Assembly (NCBI GenBank): GCA_015501595.1
Contig: JADNRX010000125.1
Span: forward strand, 62,001-126,000
Length of the DNA stretch: 64,000 bases
From: Hymenopellis radicata
Lineage: Eukaryota; Basidiomycota; Agaricomycetes; Agaricales; Physalacriaceae
Direction of reading: 5' to 3'
Shown: positions 1 through 10,657 of the stretch, one piece after another
How the letters are laid out: every line of letters begins with the position of its first letter
Numbering within the stretch: the first letter of the stretch is position 1
The notes under the pieces: model-generated
What the model saw: only the letters and a program-made list of their open reading frames with translations
The model's database searches: none
What the model was told of the DNA's origin: nothing
Made by a program: the position numbers and the translations under genes

Positions 1-174
1 ACCTTACCCGCCTACCCCTCCTTCCTGACAATGCCCTTGCTGCACTCCCCGATAACGCGTCTTTCGCTTGAAATGACTCTGGAGAACCTGGAGAGGCTTC
101 ATCCGGTGCCGTGTATCAGAAAACTAAGCGAGCTGGATCTGTTTCTGCGTCCTGGGCATACCTTGGATGGGAGG
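1..174 (+). pseudogene. 5' part of a leucine-rich (F-box/LRR-like) host gene, cut by the giant insertion
   Basis: The frame is open from base 1 and rich in leucine (ends ...LSELDLFLRPGHTLDGR), typical of the irregular leucine repeats of basidiomycete F-box/LRR proteins. The coding sequence stops because the first three bases of the inserted element (TAG, 175-177) form an in-frame stop codon. Codons gat-ggg-agg at the break continue in the same frame with ggt-tac-gat at 26630, so this is the upstream half of the gene whose 3' part is at 26630-27436. The gene begins before the window, so the N-terminus and any F-box cannot be seen. The rejoining is seen directly; the F-box/LRR family label is an inference from composition. 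Confidence 0.75.
167..174. repeat. 8-bp target-site duplication, left copy (ATGGGAGG)
   Basis: ATGGGAGG immediately precedes the left terminal repeat and recurs exactly at 26622-26629 directly after the right one. An 8-bp duplication is the hallmark of hAT transposition and has also been described for Zisupton/KDZ elements. Confidence 0.93.
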
Positions 175-191
175 TAGAGACCTCAACGAGT
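175..191 (+). repeat. Left terminal inverted repeat (17 bp)
   Basis: TAGAGACCTCAACGAGT matches the inverse of 26605-26621 at all 17 positions. It is the outer boundary of the giant element. Confidence 0.92.
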
Positions 192-350
192 AATACTCGG
201 ATCAGACCCGCGATCCGAGAGCCGAGTACTCGAGGCCGAAAGGGCATACTCGTGATCCGGAACTTACTCGATCCGCGCTGACTCGCGGGTCAAACGAGTC
301 GAGTACTCGCGAGTTTGGCGAGTACTCCTAGACGATCCGGGTCAGTTACG
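192..350. promoter_or_regulatory. Left subterminal ACTCG/GATCC repeat region
   Basis: This stretch is packed with overlapping short words ACTCG, CGAGT, GAGTACTCG and GATCCG in both orientations. The same vocabulary fills 26445-26604 at the other end and 4373-4530 in the second unit. Many hAT transposases bind clustered short subterminal motifs, so this is the likely transposase-binding region. The repeats are seen; binding is inferred. Confidence 0.6.
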
Positions 351-412
351 AGTCACAAATACTCGCGGATCAAGCTACATAATATTGTAATAAAACTGTA
401 CATAAACGACTA

Positions 413-3412
413 CTACTCATCAGATTTACCTCTCCGTGCGGCTTTTTCGTTGAAAATCCGAATTACTTGCTCGATAGGCACAAGGCCTGACTTGAACCAA
501 TCCTTCAGCACGACACAGGCGCGAACAGACTCATCCGAAAGGTTGAAACGATGTTTGGTGACCGTTAAGCCGGCCACCGAAAACATCCGTTCAACATCTG
601 TCGATGTAGCTAGACTGATCATCAGTAGAAGAATGAGATGGAATCAAGAAGCGAAGCATACCCGGCATGCTCAGAAAGTTCAACGCCATCAGCGCCAAGG
701 CTCCTTGCATTGTCATCGTGGTCTTACCCTTGTCGTCGGGTACATCCAGTAGAGCCGCCCAATAGCGGACTGGATCGACACAAGTTCCGACTGGCGGTGT
801 TGCCAGGTAATCCTCCAAGACGTCCACGGTCTGATTGAGTCCGAAGGTTGCTATGTGCGCAAACGGATTCGCCGCCGCCGCCTATAACTTGATGGTCAAT
901 AAAGATGCATAAATGATAATACAAAACATACCGGATCAGCAATAGCTGGTGGTGGCGGAGCCGGTACCAATGGTCGGTAACGTTGGGACCATTCATCTCG
1001 AACATGTTCCACAGCGGCGGTGATCCAATCTTGCGGCCAGTTCTGCGACACGAAGTACGACGTTTTGTAGCGAGGCATCATGACTAAAATAGATTTAGAG
1101 CTAGCAACGAATAGGAAACAGCGAACGTACCCATTCCGATTCGAATCATGATGTTATCGTCCGTCTTGGCGTAGTATTTGAGGATGGTTGCTCGACCGGC
1201 GGCGGCGGCGGCACGGATAACGGCAAGCTTCTTGGTGTCGATAATCACTTTGTCGAGGGCATCAACTAAGGCATCCATCGTCGGAATAGTCTCGTAGATC
1301 AGCGGAATCTTGGAACGACAGATCAGGTTCGAAGCCTGCACGAAAAGCTGTTAAAAACTCGAATTAGACTACAAATTTACAGAGAGCATTGGTGTAAATA
1401 CATGGAGAAGGTCCTTAAGTTGTTCAATCATAATCCACTCTCCGGGGGTGAGCTTGAACTTCCTGAGTTTCCGTTTCGCCACCTTGTTGAACTCCGGCAG
1501 TTTGCATAGAGCATCAAGGGGCTCTCGCAGCTCAAGGGCACGTTGGAGGACGGGGAAGAGAGAGTTCCAGCGAGTGGCCACCATTCGAATCATCTTCTTC
1601 GGCTTCATCTTCGCCTTGACACATTGAGCAGCGAGGGCCTCTTGCGTGACCTGGCTGTTGAACACGCGGTTACCGAGCTTCATAATCTGGAAGACATTAG
1701 ACCCGAAATACAGATAGAACGTAGCACATACCTTTGTGACAGCTGCTCTCGCAATCTTCCGGTCGTCCTCCGACAGCTGTTTAACCTCCTCCAAAGCCTC
1801 AATCAACTCATCCAATTCACCCTCGATAGCCGCCTCGCGATCCTGGTCCTGCTCGTCCATAGCCGAGAAGTCGGTGAGGGTGGGCATGTCCTCCTCGTCG
1901 TCAATATAAATGTTTCCCTCCTCGTCGAAGTCCTTGGTAACGTCGTAATCGTCGAGACCTTTCTTGATAAGTTTCTTTGAAATGAATTGCCGCATGACGG
2001 ACTGTCAAGGGTTAGATGAATAGACCAAGGACGAAGCGCCGATAAAGCATACCTTGGTTCCCAGGTCAATCTGATGCCCGCAACAACCAACAAAGGTTTC
2101 CTCCCCCACAGGACTGCTTGATGGTAGCATCTCTCCCATTTCCCGAACCATTGCTGGGTTGGTGTTGGCATTGTCGCCACAGAGACCGAGAAGTTTCGCC
2201 AGCATTTCGAAATCGTCCAAGGACTCGTAAGTGCGCTTGGCGAGATATCCAGCCGTGTGTCGCTCATGCAGACTATACGGCAGTTAGTCTCACCCAAACG
2301 ACTAAGTGTACCACTTACGGTACCATGTCCAGATTGATTTTATCAATGGCCGTCTTCACGGGATTGAAGAAAATCGCATTGAGACCTTGGCTCGACCGTT
2401 TCCCGCCTGAGGCCCAGCCGTCGAAGACTACATGAATGCGACCGGGAAGTGCCTATAGCCAACAGTTAGATTGAGGATATCGGCAGAAAGGAATGGATAT
2501 ACCTTGAGTTTCTCTTTAACGACTGCCTTCGTAATGTCGTACACCTCCTTAACGTCCTTCGAGAGGGTGTTCGCGGAGATGAGACGGGCGTTGGGCATGA
2601 GCATGCGAACTATTTCACGAAAAGGTTCGTCCTCGGCGAACGCAAACGGGCGAGCGCAAAGGGCAACTTCTTTGACAAGAAGGTAGCGAAGCCGCCCATG
2701 GGAGTATGTCGAACCATGTGCGAAGGCGATGATCGACGGCTGTTTACCCACAAGAGCCTTGCACGTCTGGACATGCCGGACCAGATTGCTGGTGCTAGTG
2801 TCGGTGAAAAGACGGGGAATCGACTCTTCATTGTTGCTGAGACACATCAGATGAGGCAGAATATACAAGACTACGCGACTTACTATTTGCAGATGAAGCG
2901 CATCCCCCATTTCCCGGTCCTCTCGTTATAGTCAACGACAGGTTCCAAGAAATGCTCGTAGATGGCGGAAGTCCAGCGTTTCGACTTGCGCACTAATGAA
3001 TAAGTTAGTACGTGTGTATACAGATTAATGTAGAACCTACCAAGCAAGGCCTTCCAATGGTCCTCGCTGTCCTCGTCAACGTCGTCGTCGATGGGCTCAA
3101 GCGTGCCAACAGAGGAGGTGTCGTCATCCACGTCCAGGATGTCTTCCTCCGGCTCGCTTGCAGGGCGACTCGAAAACTCTTCGACTTCGTCCTCGTCCCA
3201 GAACCAACTTCCTGTTCGATCTCCTTGTCGAAATCAAGCGGAGATGTAGCCCGCGAGCGACCGCGACTACCGCGACCACCGCGAGCACGACCACGAGCAC
3301 GCGTGGCTCTGGCTCCTCTGCCACCCCGACCGCGTTTAGCAGCGGGCTTAGAGGTCCCACCACGAGCAGCGCCCTCGGTAACAGTGTCAGCTCGAGTGCG
3401 TTTGGCAGGCAT
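413..3412 (-). CDS. BED-type hAT transposase, copy 1 (intron-containing)
   Basis: Cut-and-paste transposase of the hAT superfamily. From the start at 3412 the order is: a basic, Arg/Gly-rich and then acidic N-terminus; a BED-like zinc-finger region (STSNLVRHVQTC near 2770, the first cysteine partly lost at a splice site); FAHGSTYS; the first catalytic block FDGWAS (near 2415); the second acidic block GDNANTN (near 2175); the LTPGEWIMIEQLKDLL helix (near 1440); PRYKTSYF (near 1060); DPVRYWA (near 760); and the C-terminal dimerisation block STDVERMFSVAG ending at the stop at 413. At least eight 45-60 bp GT-AG introns are visible. A 1-nt shift relative to copy 2 near 3200 breaks the acidic region. 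The stop lies about 240 bp inside the left terminal repeat, as expected for the element's own transposase. Confidence 0.88.
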
Positions 3413-4355
3413 GGAGATGATAATGAGCAGTTCGACATAATCAAACTTTTATACCATGTCAGACAGGAAACGGAAATGGAAAACATACAAGACATACCAG
3501 TGTGAACTGCTGATTTGGGATGCAATCGATGAAGCTGAGCATTTGCATGTGCTCGAATAATGCACCATATGCTGTTATCGCAGGCTATTAGCAAGGAAAA
3601 AAATATACGCAGAGTGTAATCACCGAAAAGCTGTCAACGAAAATGCCAAGACGCGCGCATGAGAATCTACGGCAGAAAGTTAGGAAGAAATGAGGAACAC
3701 CTGGCCAAAAGGTACCTACCTCGTCCAATGGCGATGTATCCATCTATCGATGGCAGAACATTCCAGCGAGTTCTAAGCCCTGGACGGTAAGCCCTGGGCG
3801 CTCATCCGTGGTGGTGTGGCGTCCCAAAAAAGCGAAATATCCGAGATAACGGCTGGAGCCATCGATGGCAGAACGTTCGAGGAGGTCCTCCCCTGGGCGG
3901 TAAGCCCTGAGCGGTCGTCCGTGGTGGTGTGGCGTCCCGCAGAAGCGAAAAACTGCTGACAATCGTCAGACAGAAGGAACTGACAATCGTCAGATTCCCA
4001 TGAATATCCGAGCCCGAGTAGTCGTCCGGTCCTCCAGCGACACCCGGCATGGCTGCCTGACATCTGTCAGAGCAGCAGAGCTGACGATCGTCAGGCTCTC
4101 GGCATGCAAGAAGTGCCAGTCCCACCGTCGTGGTGGAAGCGGACAGAGTAACGGTCAACGTGACACAACGTTATGTCTCTGCAGAGCGTGACACAGACAC
4201 CCATGCCCGCGATCGCCGGTGGAATCAAAAATGATCTATCTAAGCTCAAAATCACACGCAGACACAAGGAATAGTAACAGATAAAATCGACTCGTATTGA
4301 GTACTATTGAAGTAAGTAAAGCATCCCCGGTTACATCAACGAATACGGCGGGATA
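3413..4355. promoter_or_regulatory. Upstream region of hAT copy 1: tandem repeat plus palindromes
   Basis: This is a non-coding stretch upstream of the transposase start. It contains two ~110-bp imperfect direct repeats (about 3744-3835 and 3858-3950) sharing TCGATGGCAGAAC, AAGCCCTG and GTGGTGGTGTGGCGTCCC, followed by four 14-bp palindromes (3956-4094). Past the palindromes no gene was recognised up to the unit boundary at 4355. Confidence 0.6.
3956..4094. promoter_or_regulatory. Two paired 14-bp palindromes (CTGAC-N4-GTCAG), hAT copy 1
   Basis: Four palindromic sites lie at 3956-3969, 3980-3993, 4057-4070 and 4081-4094. They form two pairs, each with starts exactly 24 bp apart. They are about 545-680 bp upstream of the transposase start. 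The same 24-bp-paired architecture appears in hAT copy 2 and four times at 10.0-10.7 kb. It looks like an operator for a dimeric DNA-binding protein contacting two neighbouring sites. The binding protein is unknown; the BED-finger transposase and cargo products are candidates. Confidence 0.75.
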
Positions 4356-4372
4356 TAGAGACCTCAACGAGT
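4356..4372 (+). repeat. Internal copy of the terminal inverted repeat
   Basis: Exact 17-bp copy of the left end at the start of the second hAT unit. It is flanked by GGCGGGATA, not by the ATGGGAGG target duplication, so it arose by duplication and not by independent insertion. Confidence 0.9.
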
Positions 4373-4593
4373 AATACTCGGATCAGACCCGCGATCCGAG
4401 AGCCGAGTACTCGAGGCCGAAAGGGCATACTCGTGATCCGGAACTTACTCGATCCGCGCTGACTCGCGGGTCAAACGAGTCGAGTACTCGCGAGTTTGGC
4501 GAGTACTCCTAGACGATCTGGGTCAGTTACGAGTCACAAATACTCGCGGATCAAGCTACATAATATTGTAATAAAACTGTACATAAACGACTA

Positions 4594-7592
4594 CTACTCA
4601 TCAGATTTACCTCTCCGTGCGGCTTTTTCGTTGAAAATCCGAATTACTTGCTCGATAGGCACAAGGCCTGACTTGAACCAATCCTTCAGCACGACACAGG
4701 CGCGAACAGACTCATCCGAAAGGTTGAAACGATGTTTGGTGACCGTTAAGCCGGCCACCGAAAACATCCGTTCAACATCTGTCGATGTAGCTAGACTGAT
4801 CATCAGTAGAAGAATGAGATGGAATCAAGAAGCGAAGCATACCCGGCATGCTCAGAAAGTCCAACGCCATCAGCGCCAAGGCTCCTTGCATTGTCATCGT
4901 GGTCTTACCCTTGTCGTCGGGTACATCCAGTAGAGCCGCCCAATAGCGGACTGGATCGACACAAGTTCCGACTGGCGGTGTTGCCAGGTAATCCTCCAAG
5001 ACGTCCACGGTCTGATTGAGTCCGAAGGTTGCTATGTGCGCAAACGGATTCGCCGCCGCCGCCTATAACTTGATGGTCAATAAAGATGCATAAATGATAA
5101 TACAAAACATACCGGATCAGCAATAGCTGGTGGTGGCGGAGCCGGTACCAATGGTCGGTAACGTTGGGACCATTCATCTCGAACATGTTCCACAGCGGCG
5201 GTGATCCAATCTTGCGGCCAGTTCTGCGACACGAAGTACGACGTTTTGTAGCGAGGCATCATGACTAAAATAGATTTAGAGCTAGCAACGAATAGGAAAC
5301 AGCGAACGTACCCATTCCGATTCGAATCATGATGTTATCGTCCGTCTTGGCGTAGTATTTGAGGATGGTTGCTCGACCGGCGGCGGCGGCGGCACGGATA
5401 ACGGCAAGCTTCTTGGTGTCGATAATCACTTTGTCGAGGGCATCAACTAAGGCATCCATCGTCGGAATAGTCTCGTAGATCAGCGGAATCTTGGAACGAC
5501 AGATCAGGTTCGAAGCCTGCACGAAAAGCTGTTAAAAACTCGAATTAGACTACAAATTTACAGAGAGCATTGGTGTAAATACATGGAGAAGGTCCTTAAG
5601 TTGTTCAATCATAATCCACTCTCCGGGGGTGAGCTTGAACTTCCTGAGTTTCCGTTTCGCCACCTTGTTGAACTCCGGCAGTTTGCATAGAGCATCAAGG
5701 GGCTCTCGCAGCTCAAGGGCACGTTGGAGGACGGGGAAGAGAGAGTTCCAGCGAGTGGCCACCATTCGAATCATCTTCTTCGGCTTCATCTTCGCCTTGA
5801 CACATTGAGCAGCGAGGGCCTCTTGCGTGACCTGGCTGTTGAACACGCGGTTACCGAGCTTCATAATCTGGAAGACATTAGACCCGAAATACAGATAGAA
5901 CGTAGCACATACCTTTGTGACAGCTGCTCTCGCAATCTTCCGGTCGTCCTCCGACAGCTGTTTAACCTCCTCCAAAGCCTCAATCAACTCATCCAATTCA
6001 CCCTCGATAGCCGCCTCGCGATCCTGGTCCTGCTCGTCCATAGCCGAGAAGTCGGTGAGGGTGGGCATGTCCTCCTCGTCGTCAATATAAATGTTTCCCT
6101 CCTCGTCGAAGTCCTTGGTAACGTCGTAATCGTCGAGACCTTTCTTGATAAGTTTCTTTGAAATGAATTGCCGCATGATGGACTGTCAAGGGTTAGATGA
6201 ATAGACCAAGGACGAAGCGCCGATAAAGCATACCTTGGTTCCCAGGTCAATCTGATGCCCGCAACAACCAACAAAGGTTTCCTCCCCCACAGGACTGCTT
6301 GATGGTAGCATCTCTCCCATTTCCCGAACCATTGCTGGGTTGGTGTTGGCATTGTCGCCACAGAGACCGAGAAGTTTCGCCAGCATTTCGAAAATCGTCC
6401 AAGGACTCGTAAGTGCGCTTGGCGAGATATCCAGCCGTGTGTCGCTCATGCAGACTATACGGCAGTTAGTCTCACCCAAACGACTAAGTGTACCACTTAC
6501 GGTACCATGTCCAGATTGATTTTATCAATGGCCGTCTTCACGGGATTGAAGAAAATCGCATTGAGACCTTGGCTCGACCGTTTCCCGCCTGAGGCCCAGC
6601 CGTCGAAGACTACATGAATGCGACCGGGAAGTGCCTATAGCCAACAGTTAGATTGAGGATATCGGCAGAAAGGAATGGATATACCTTGAGTTTCTCTTTA
6701 ACGACTGCCTTCGTAATGTCGTACACCTCCTTAACGTCCTTCGAGAGGGTGTTCGCGGAGATGAGACGGGCGTTGGGCATGAGCATGCGAACTATTTCAC
6801 GAAAAGGTTCGTCCTCGGCGAACGCAAACGGGCGAGCGCAAAGGGCAACTTCTTTGACAAGAAGGTAGCGAAGCCGCCCATGGGAGTATGTCGAACCATG
6901 TGCGAAGGCGATGATCGACGGCTGTTTACCCACAAGAGCCTTGCACGTCTGGACATGCCGGACCAGATTGCTGGTGCTAGTGTCGGTGAAAAGACGGGGA
7001 ATCGACTCTTCATTGTTGCTGAGACACATCAGATGAGGCAGAATATACAAGACTACGCGACTTACTATTTGCAGATGAAGCGCATCCCCCATTTCCCGGT
7101 CCTCTCGTTATAGTCAACGACAGGTTCCAAGAAATGCTCGTAGATGGCGGAAGTCCAGCGTTTCGACTTGCGCACTAATGAATAAGTTAGTACGTGTGTA
7201 TACAGATTAATGTAGAACCTACCAAGCAAGGCCTTCCAATGGTCCTCGCTGTCCTCGTCAACGTCGTCGTCGATGGGCTCAAGCGTGCCAACAGAGGAGT
7301 GTCGTCATCCACGTCCAGGATGTCTTCCTCCGGCTCGCTTGCAGGGCGACTCGAAAACTCTTCGACTTCGTCCTCGTCCCCAGAACCAACTTCCTGTTCG
7401 ATCTCCTTGTCGAAATCAAGCGGAGATGTAGCCCGCGAGCGACCGCGACTACCGCGACCCGCGAGCACGACCACGAGCACGCGTAGCTCTGGCTCCTCTG
7501 CCACCCCGACCGCGTTTAGCAGCGGGCTTAGAGGTCCCACCACGAGCAGCGCCCTCGGTAACAGTGTCAGCTCGAGTGCGTTTGGCAGGCAT
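4594..7592 (-). CDS. BED-type hAT transposase, copy 2 (intron-containing)
   Basis: Same exon-intron layout and motifs as copy 1: FDGWAS near 6597, GDNANTN near 6357, LTPGEWIMIEQLKDLL near 5620, DPVRYWA near 4945, STDVERMFSVAG near 4770, stop at 4594. It differs in the N-terminal low-complexity stretch. Around 7300 one G is missing and around 7460 two bases are missing relative to copy 1, whereas the C run near 7380 has the extra base that keeps copy 2 in frame where copy 1 is shifted. An added A near 6392 lies at an exon end. Each copy therefore carries different small frame breaks, in GC-rich or homopolymer sequence, so sequencing error must be excluded before either is called dead. Confidence 0.85.
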
Positions 7593-8536
7593 GGAGATGA
7601 TAATGAGCAGTTCGACATAATCAAACTTTTATACCATGTCAGACAGGAAACGGAAATGGAAAACATACAAGACATACCAGTGTGAACTGCTGATTTGGGA
7701 TGCAATCGATGAAGCTGAGCATTTGCATGTGCTCGAATAATGCACCATATGCTGTTATCGCAGGCTATTAGCAAGGAAAAAAATATACGCAGAGTGTAAT
7801 CACCGAAAAGCTGTCAACGAAAATGCCAAGACGCGCGCATGAGAATCTACGGCAGAAAGTTAGGAAGAAATGAGGAACACCTGGCCAAAAGGTACCTACC
7901 TCGTCCAATGGCGATGTATCCATCTATCGATGGCAGAACATTCCAGCGAGTTCTAAGCCCTGGACGGTAAGCCCTGGGCGCTCATCCGTGGTGGTGTGGC
8001 GTCCCAAAAAAGCGAAATATCCGAGATAACGGCTGGAGCCATCGATGGCAGAACGTTCGAGGAGGTCCTCCCCTGGGCGGTAAGCCCTGAGCGGTCGTCC
8101 GTGGTGGTGTGGCGTCCCGCAGAAGCGAAAAAACTGCTGACAATCGTCAGACAGAAGGAACTGACAATCGTCAGATTCCCATGAATATCCGAGCCCGAGT
8201 AGTCGTCCGGTCCTCCAGCGACACCCGGCATGGCTGCCTGACATCTGTCAGAGCAGCAGAGCTGACGATCGTCAGGCTCTCGGCATGCAAGAAGTGCCAG
8301 TCCCACCGTCGTGGTGGAAGCGGACAGAGTAACGGTCAACGTGACACAACGTTATGTCTCTGCAGAGCGTGACACAGACACCCATGCCCGCGATCGCCGG
8401 TGGAATCAAAAATGATCTATCTAAGCTCAAAATCACACGCAGACACAAGGAATAGTAACAGATAAAATCGACTCGTATTGAGTACTATTGAAGTAAGTAA
8501 AGCATCCCCGGTTACATCAACGAATACGGCGGGATA
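7593..8536. promoter_or_regulatory. Upstream region of hAT copy 2: tandem repeat plus palindromes
   Basis: This duplicates 3413-4355. It has the same ~110-bp imperfect tandem repeat (7925-8131) and the same four 14-bp palindromes at 8137-8150, 8161-8174, 8238-8251 and 8262-8275, again as two pairs with 24-bp spacing. No coding sequence was recognised. Confidence 0.65.
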
Positions 8537-9305
8537 AGGCCCAATATCCTCAATCTCAATCTCACAACCTTCCACCGTCATAAAAACCCTCTCGTCTGTA
8601 AGCTGATAAGACTAAGATAACCAGGATATAGATCATGCATCAGCACGAGCACGAGTACGGTCCGGAACGGACGCATACGAGTGCTCGTGGATGTACTGGT
8701 GAAGAGAGAAGTGAGATGTAATAAACCTGACCAAAACACTGGATGCCTCACCATAAGAAAACGGCGGAGCCGACTGTCCCCGTACTTTGTGAATCAAATG
8801 TTTAAGCTGTTAGCGTTTGAATCGTCACATCATTACGCGCCCCATGACCCGACGTCCCGACGTCCCGACGCCCATCGACACCCATGCTGCCCCAGACCTG
8901 ATGGTGTTGAATTTAGCAATGCGGAGTGAAATGGATGATATACATACATCGAACAGCACGAGTACTGTCAGGAAAGGACGAGTACAAGTGCTCGAATCTC
9001 CAGAAGCAAGCTGGATAAGAAAAAGTTAGTTGGTCTGGAGAGGTGAAATCCAGAAACTCAAAATACTAACGGTTCATGAACGGCGGCTCCGGTAGATCCA
9101 GATCTTTGTAGATCGCTTAGTTAAAATATGACTCTTCGGATGATCCATAGGTTTGGCGGCACAAGATGCGACATCCCGCCACGCCGCCCACCATCCCGCC
9201 CAAATGTCATGTTGAGAAACCGCGCGGGGCGCACAAAGAGTAGATGATTCTGTTCGCTCTGGAGCACGAGTACTGTCCTGGAAGGACGCATACGAGTGCT
9301 CCAGG
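8537..9305. repeat. Three hairpin-bearing repeat units with ~310-bp period
   Basis: Related inverted-repeat motifs occur at about 8642-8688, 8952-8996 and 9264-9303. Each has the form (GAG)CACGAGTAC...TCC-N4-GGAC...GTACGAGTGCTC-like arms and sits ~309 bp from the next. Between them are diverged copies of sequences such as gacatcccgcc and catcccgcc. The CGAGTAC core resembles the subterminal words of the element ends. No convincing gene was found. Confidence 0.6.
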
Positions 9306-10010
9306 CCGTAGGTAGAGGCTGGCCAACAAAAATGCTTAATGGTGGAATTGTAAAACTTGAAATACTCACCGTGGATGAACGGCGGGCTCGATGGCCTTGA
9401 GACCGCGTCGAAATTCATGAATAGATGGGAATCTTCGATTCGTCGCGTCGTTACCCGCCCGCATGCTGACATCCCGCCCTGCCGCCACCCATCCCGCCGA
9501 CTCGATATTGGCATGACGGACTAGATGAGATTTTTTAGAACAAAAATCGGAATAAGGACAAGGACTTACTGTAGAACACATGTATCGAAAGATCTTGTTT
9601 AAATCTGCAAAGGCAGATTCGAACAAACTAGTTGTTTTTATAGGTTACAGAAACTTAAAATACTCACCGTGGATGAACGGCGGGCTCGATGGCCTTGAGA
9701 CCGCGTCGAAATTCATGAATAGATGGGAATCTTCGATTCGTCGCGTCGTTACCTGCCCGCGTGCTGACATCCCGCCCTGCCGCCACCCATCCCGCCGACT
9801 CGATATTGGCATGGCGGACTAGATGAGATTTTTTAGAACAAAAATCGGAACAAGGACAAGGACTTACTGTAGAACATATGTATCGAAAGATCTTGTTTAA
9901 ATCTGCAAAGGCAGATTCGAACAAACGAGTTGTTTTTGAGAGGTTACAGAACTCAAAATACTCACCGTGGATGGACGGCGGGCTCGATGGCCTTGGGACC
10001 GGCTCGAAAA
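9306..10010. repeat. ~299-bp direct tandem repeats
   Basis: The segment from CTCACCGTGGATGAACGGCGG at 9366 repeats at 9664 and begins again at 9963. Copies one and two are about 95% identical by eye across the whole unit. A diverged unit precedes at ~9070. On the minus strand each unit carries an open frame ending ...IEPAVHPR followed by a perfect GTGAGT donor-like sequence, so these could be duplicated exons of an unknown gene. I could not assemble a convincing protein. Confidence 0.7.
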
Positions 10011-10018
10011 TAGAGCCA

Positions 10019-10226
10019 CTGACGACCGTCAGATGGCGGCGGTTGACAGTCGTCAATCCGCAGATAGAGTGCAGCAAGTTCTTGTGGGCGTGCAGGAGGC
10101 GGTTGACCGACATAAGAGGAGACTTCAGAGAGATAACAGAGACATAGCGATAACGGAGACATAGCAAGCTGCAAGAGAGTTGGAGCCACTGACGACTGTC
10201 AGATGGCGGCAGTTGACGACCGTCAA
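10019..10226 (+). promoter_or_regulatory. Two paired palindromes, forward orientation
   Basis: Pair one is CTGACGACCGTCAG (10019-10032) and TTGACAGTCGTCAA (10043-10056). Pair two is CTGACGACTGTCAG (10189-10202) and TTGACGACCGTCAA (10213-10226). In both pairs the starts are exactly 24 bp apart and the spacer is ATGGCGGCGG or ATGGCGGCAG. This is the same architecture as upstream of the hAT genes, but with a conserved spacer and a TTGAC variant as second half. Confidence 0.8.
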
Positions 10227-10525
10227 TCTGCAAGATCAGAGTTGATGAGAGAGAGAGAGCGCGACCTTAATGAGAATGCGATCGTGTGTGTGGCTGTGCC
10301 TTGAGTTTGTACACCAGGCTTGTACAATACAAGCGCTTCTTCCCTCTGTCCAAGTTCCCTCTGTCTCTGTGTCGGCCTCCCCTCTATCTTTTTGCTCGTT
10401 GTTGTCGTTGGCGCCGTTCTTCTCGCCGCCATACGCCCAAGTGCCGTTGGCTTTTCTGATTTTCGTGAACTTTTGTGAGTAGATTTCTTTGTATTGTTCC
10501 CTCTTGTTTCCCTTTTCTCTGCGGA

Positions 10526-10657
10526 TTGACGATCGTCAACCGCCGCCATCTGACGGTCGTCAGTGGTTTTTTTTTTCCCTTTAATTTTCCCTTTGCAGTC
10601 CGGCCGCGCCTTTGGCGGATTGACGGTCGTCAACCGCCGCCATCTGACAGTCGTCAG
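10526..10657 (-). promoter_or_regulatory. Two paired palindromes, reverse orientation
   Basis: TTGACGATCGTCAA (10526-10539) with CTGACGGTCGTCAG (10550-10563), and TTGACGGTCGTCAA (10620-10633) with CTGACAGTCGTCAG (10644-10657). Both pairs have the spacer CCGCCGCCAT and 24-bp spacing, in inverted orientation relative to 10019-10226. The last site ends about 190 bp before the start codon at 10848, a plausible promoter position for the plus-strand cargo gene. Confidence 0.8.

Larger units (their letters stand above)
175..4355. repeat. Tandem hAT unit, copy 1 (4,181 bp)
   Basis: The unit begins with the terminal repeat and ends ...ACGGCGGGATA. It is followed directly by an almost identical second unit of the same length (4356-8536). 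Only a handful of substitutions and 1-2 nt indels separate them. There is no right-hand inverted terminal repeat at the junction, so these are not two separate complete transposons side by side but a direct duplication of the left end plus the transposase gene. Confidence 0.93.
4356..8536. repeat. Tandem hAT unit, copy 2 (4,181 bp)
   Basis: Near-identical repeat of 175-4355, beginning with the same 17-bp terminal repeat (4356-4372) and ending ...ACGGCGGGATA before unique sequence AGGCCCAATA. Compensating small indels give the same total length. The internal terminal repeat means a shorter element (4356-26621) would also have matching ends. Confidence 0.93.

Noticed and set aside
175..8536. 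Two independent adjacent hAT insertions
   Set aside because: There is no right-end inverted repeat at 4355 or 8536 and no target duplication at the inner terminal repeat; a direct duplication explains it better.
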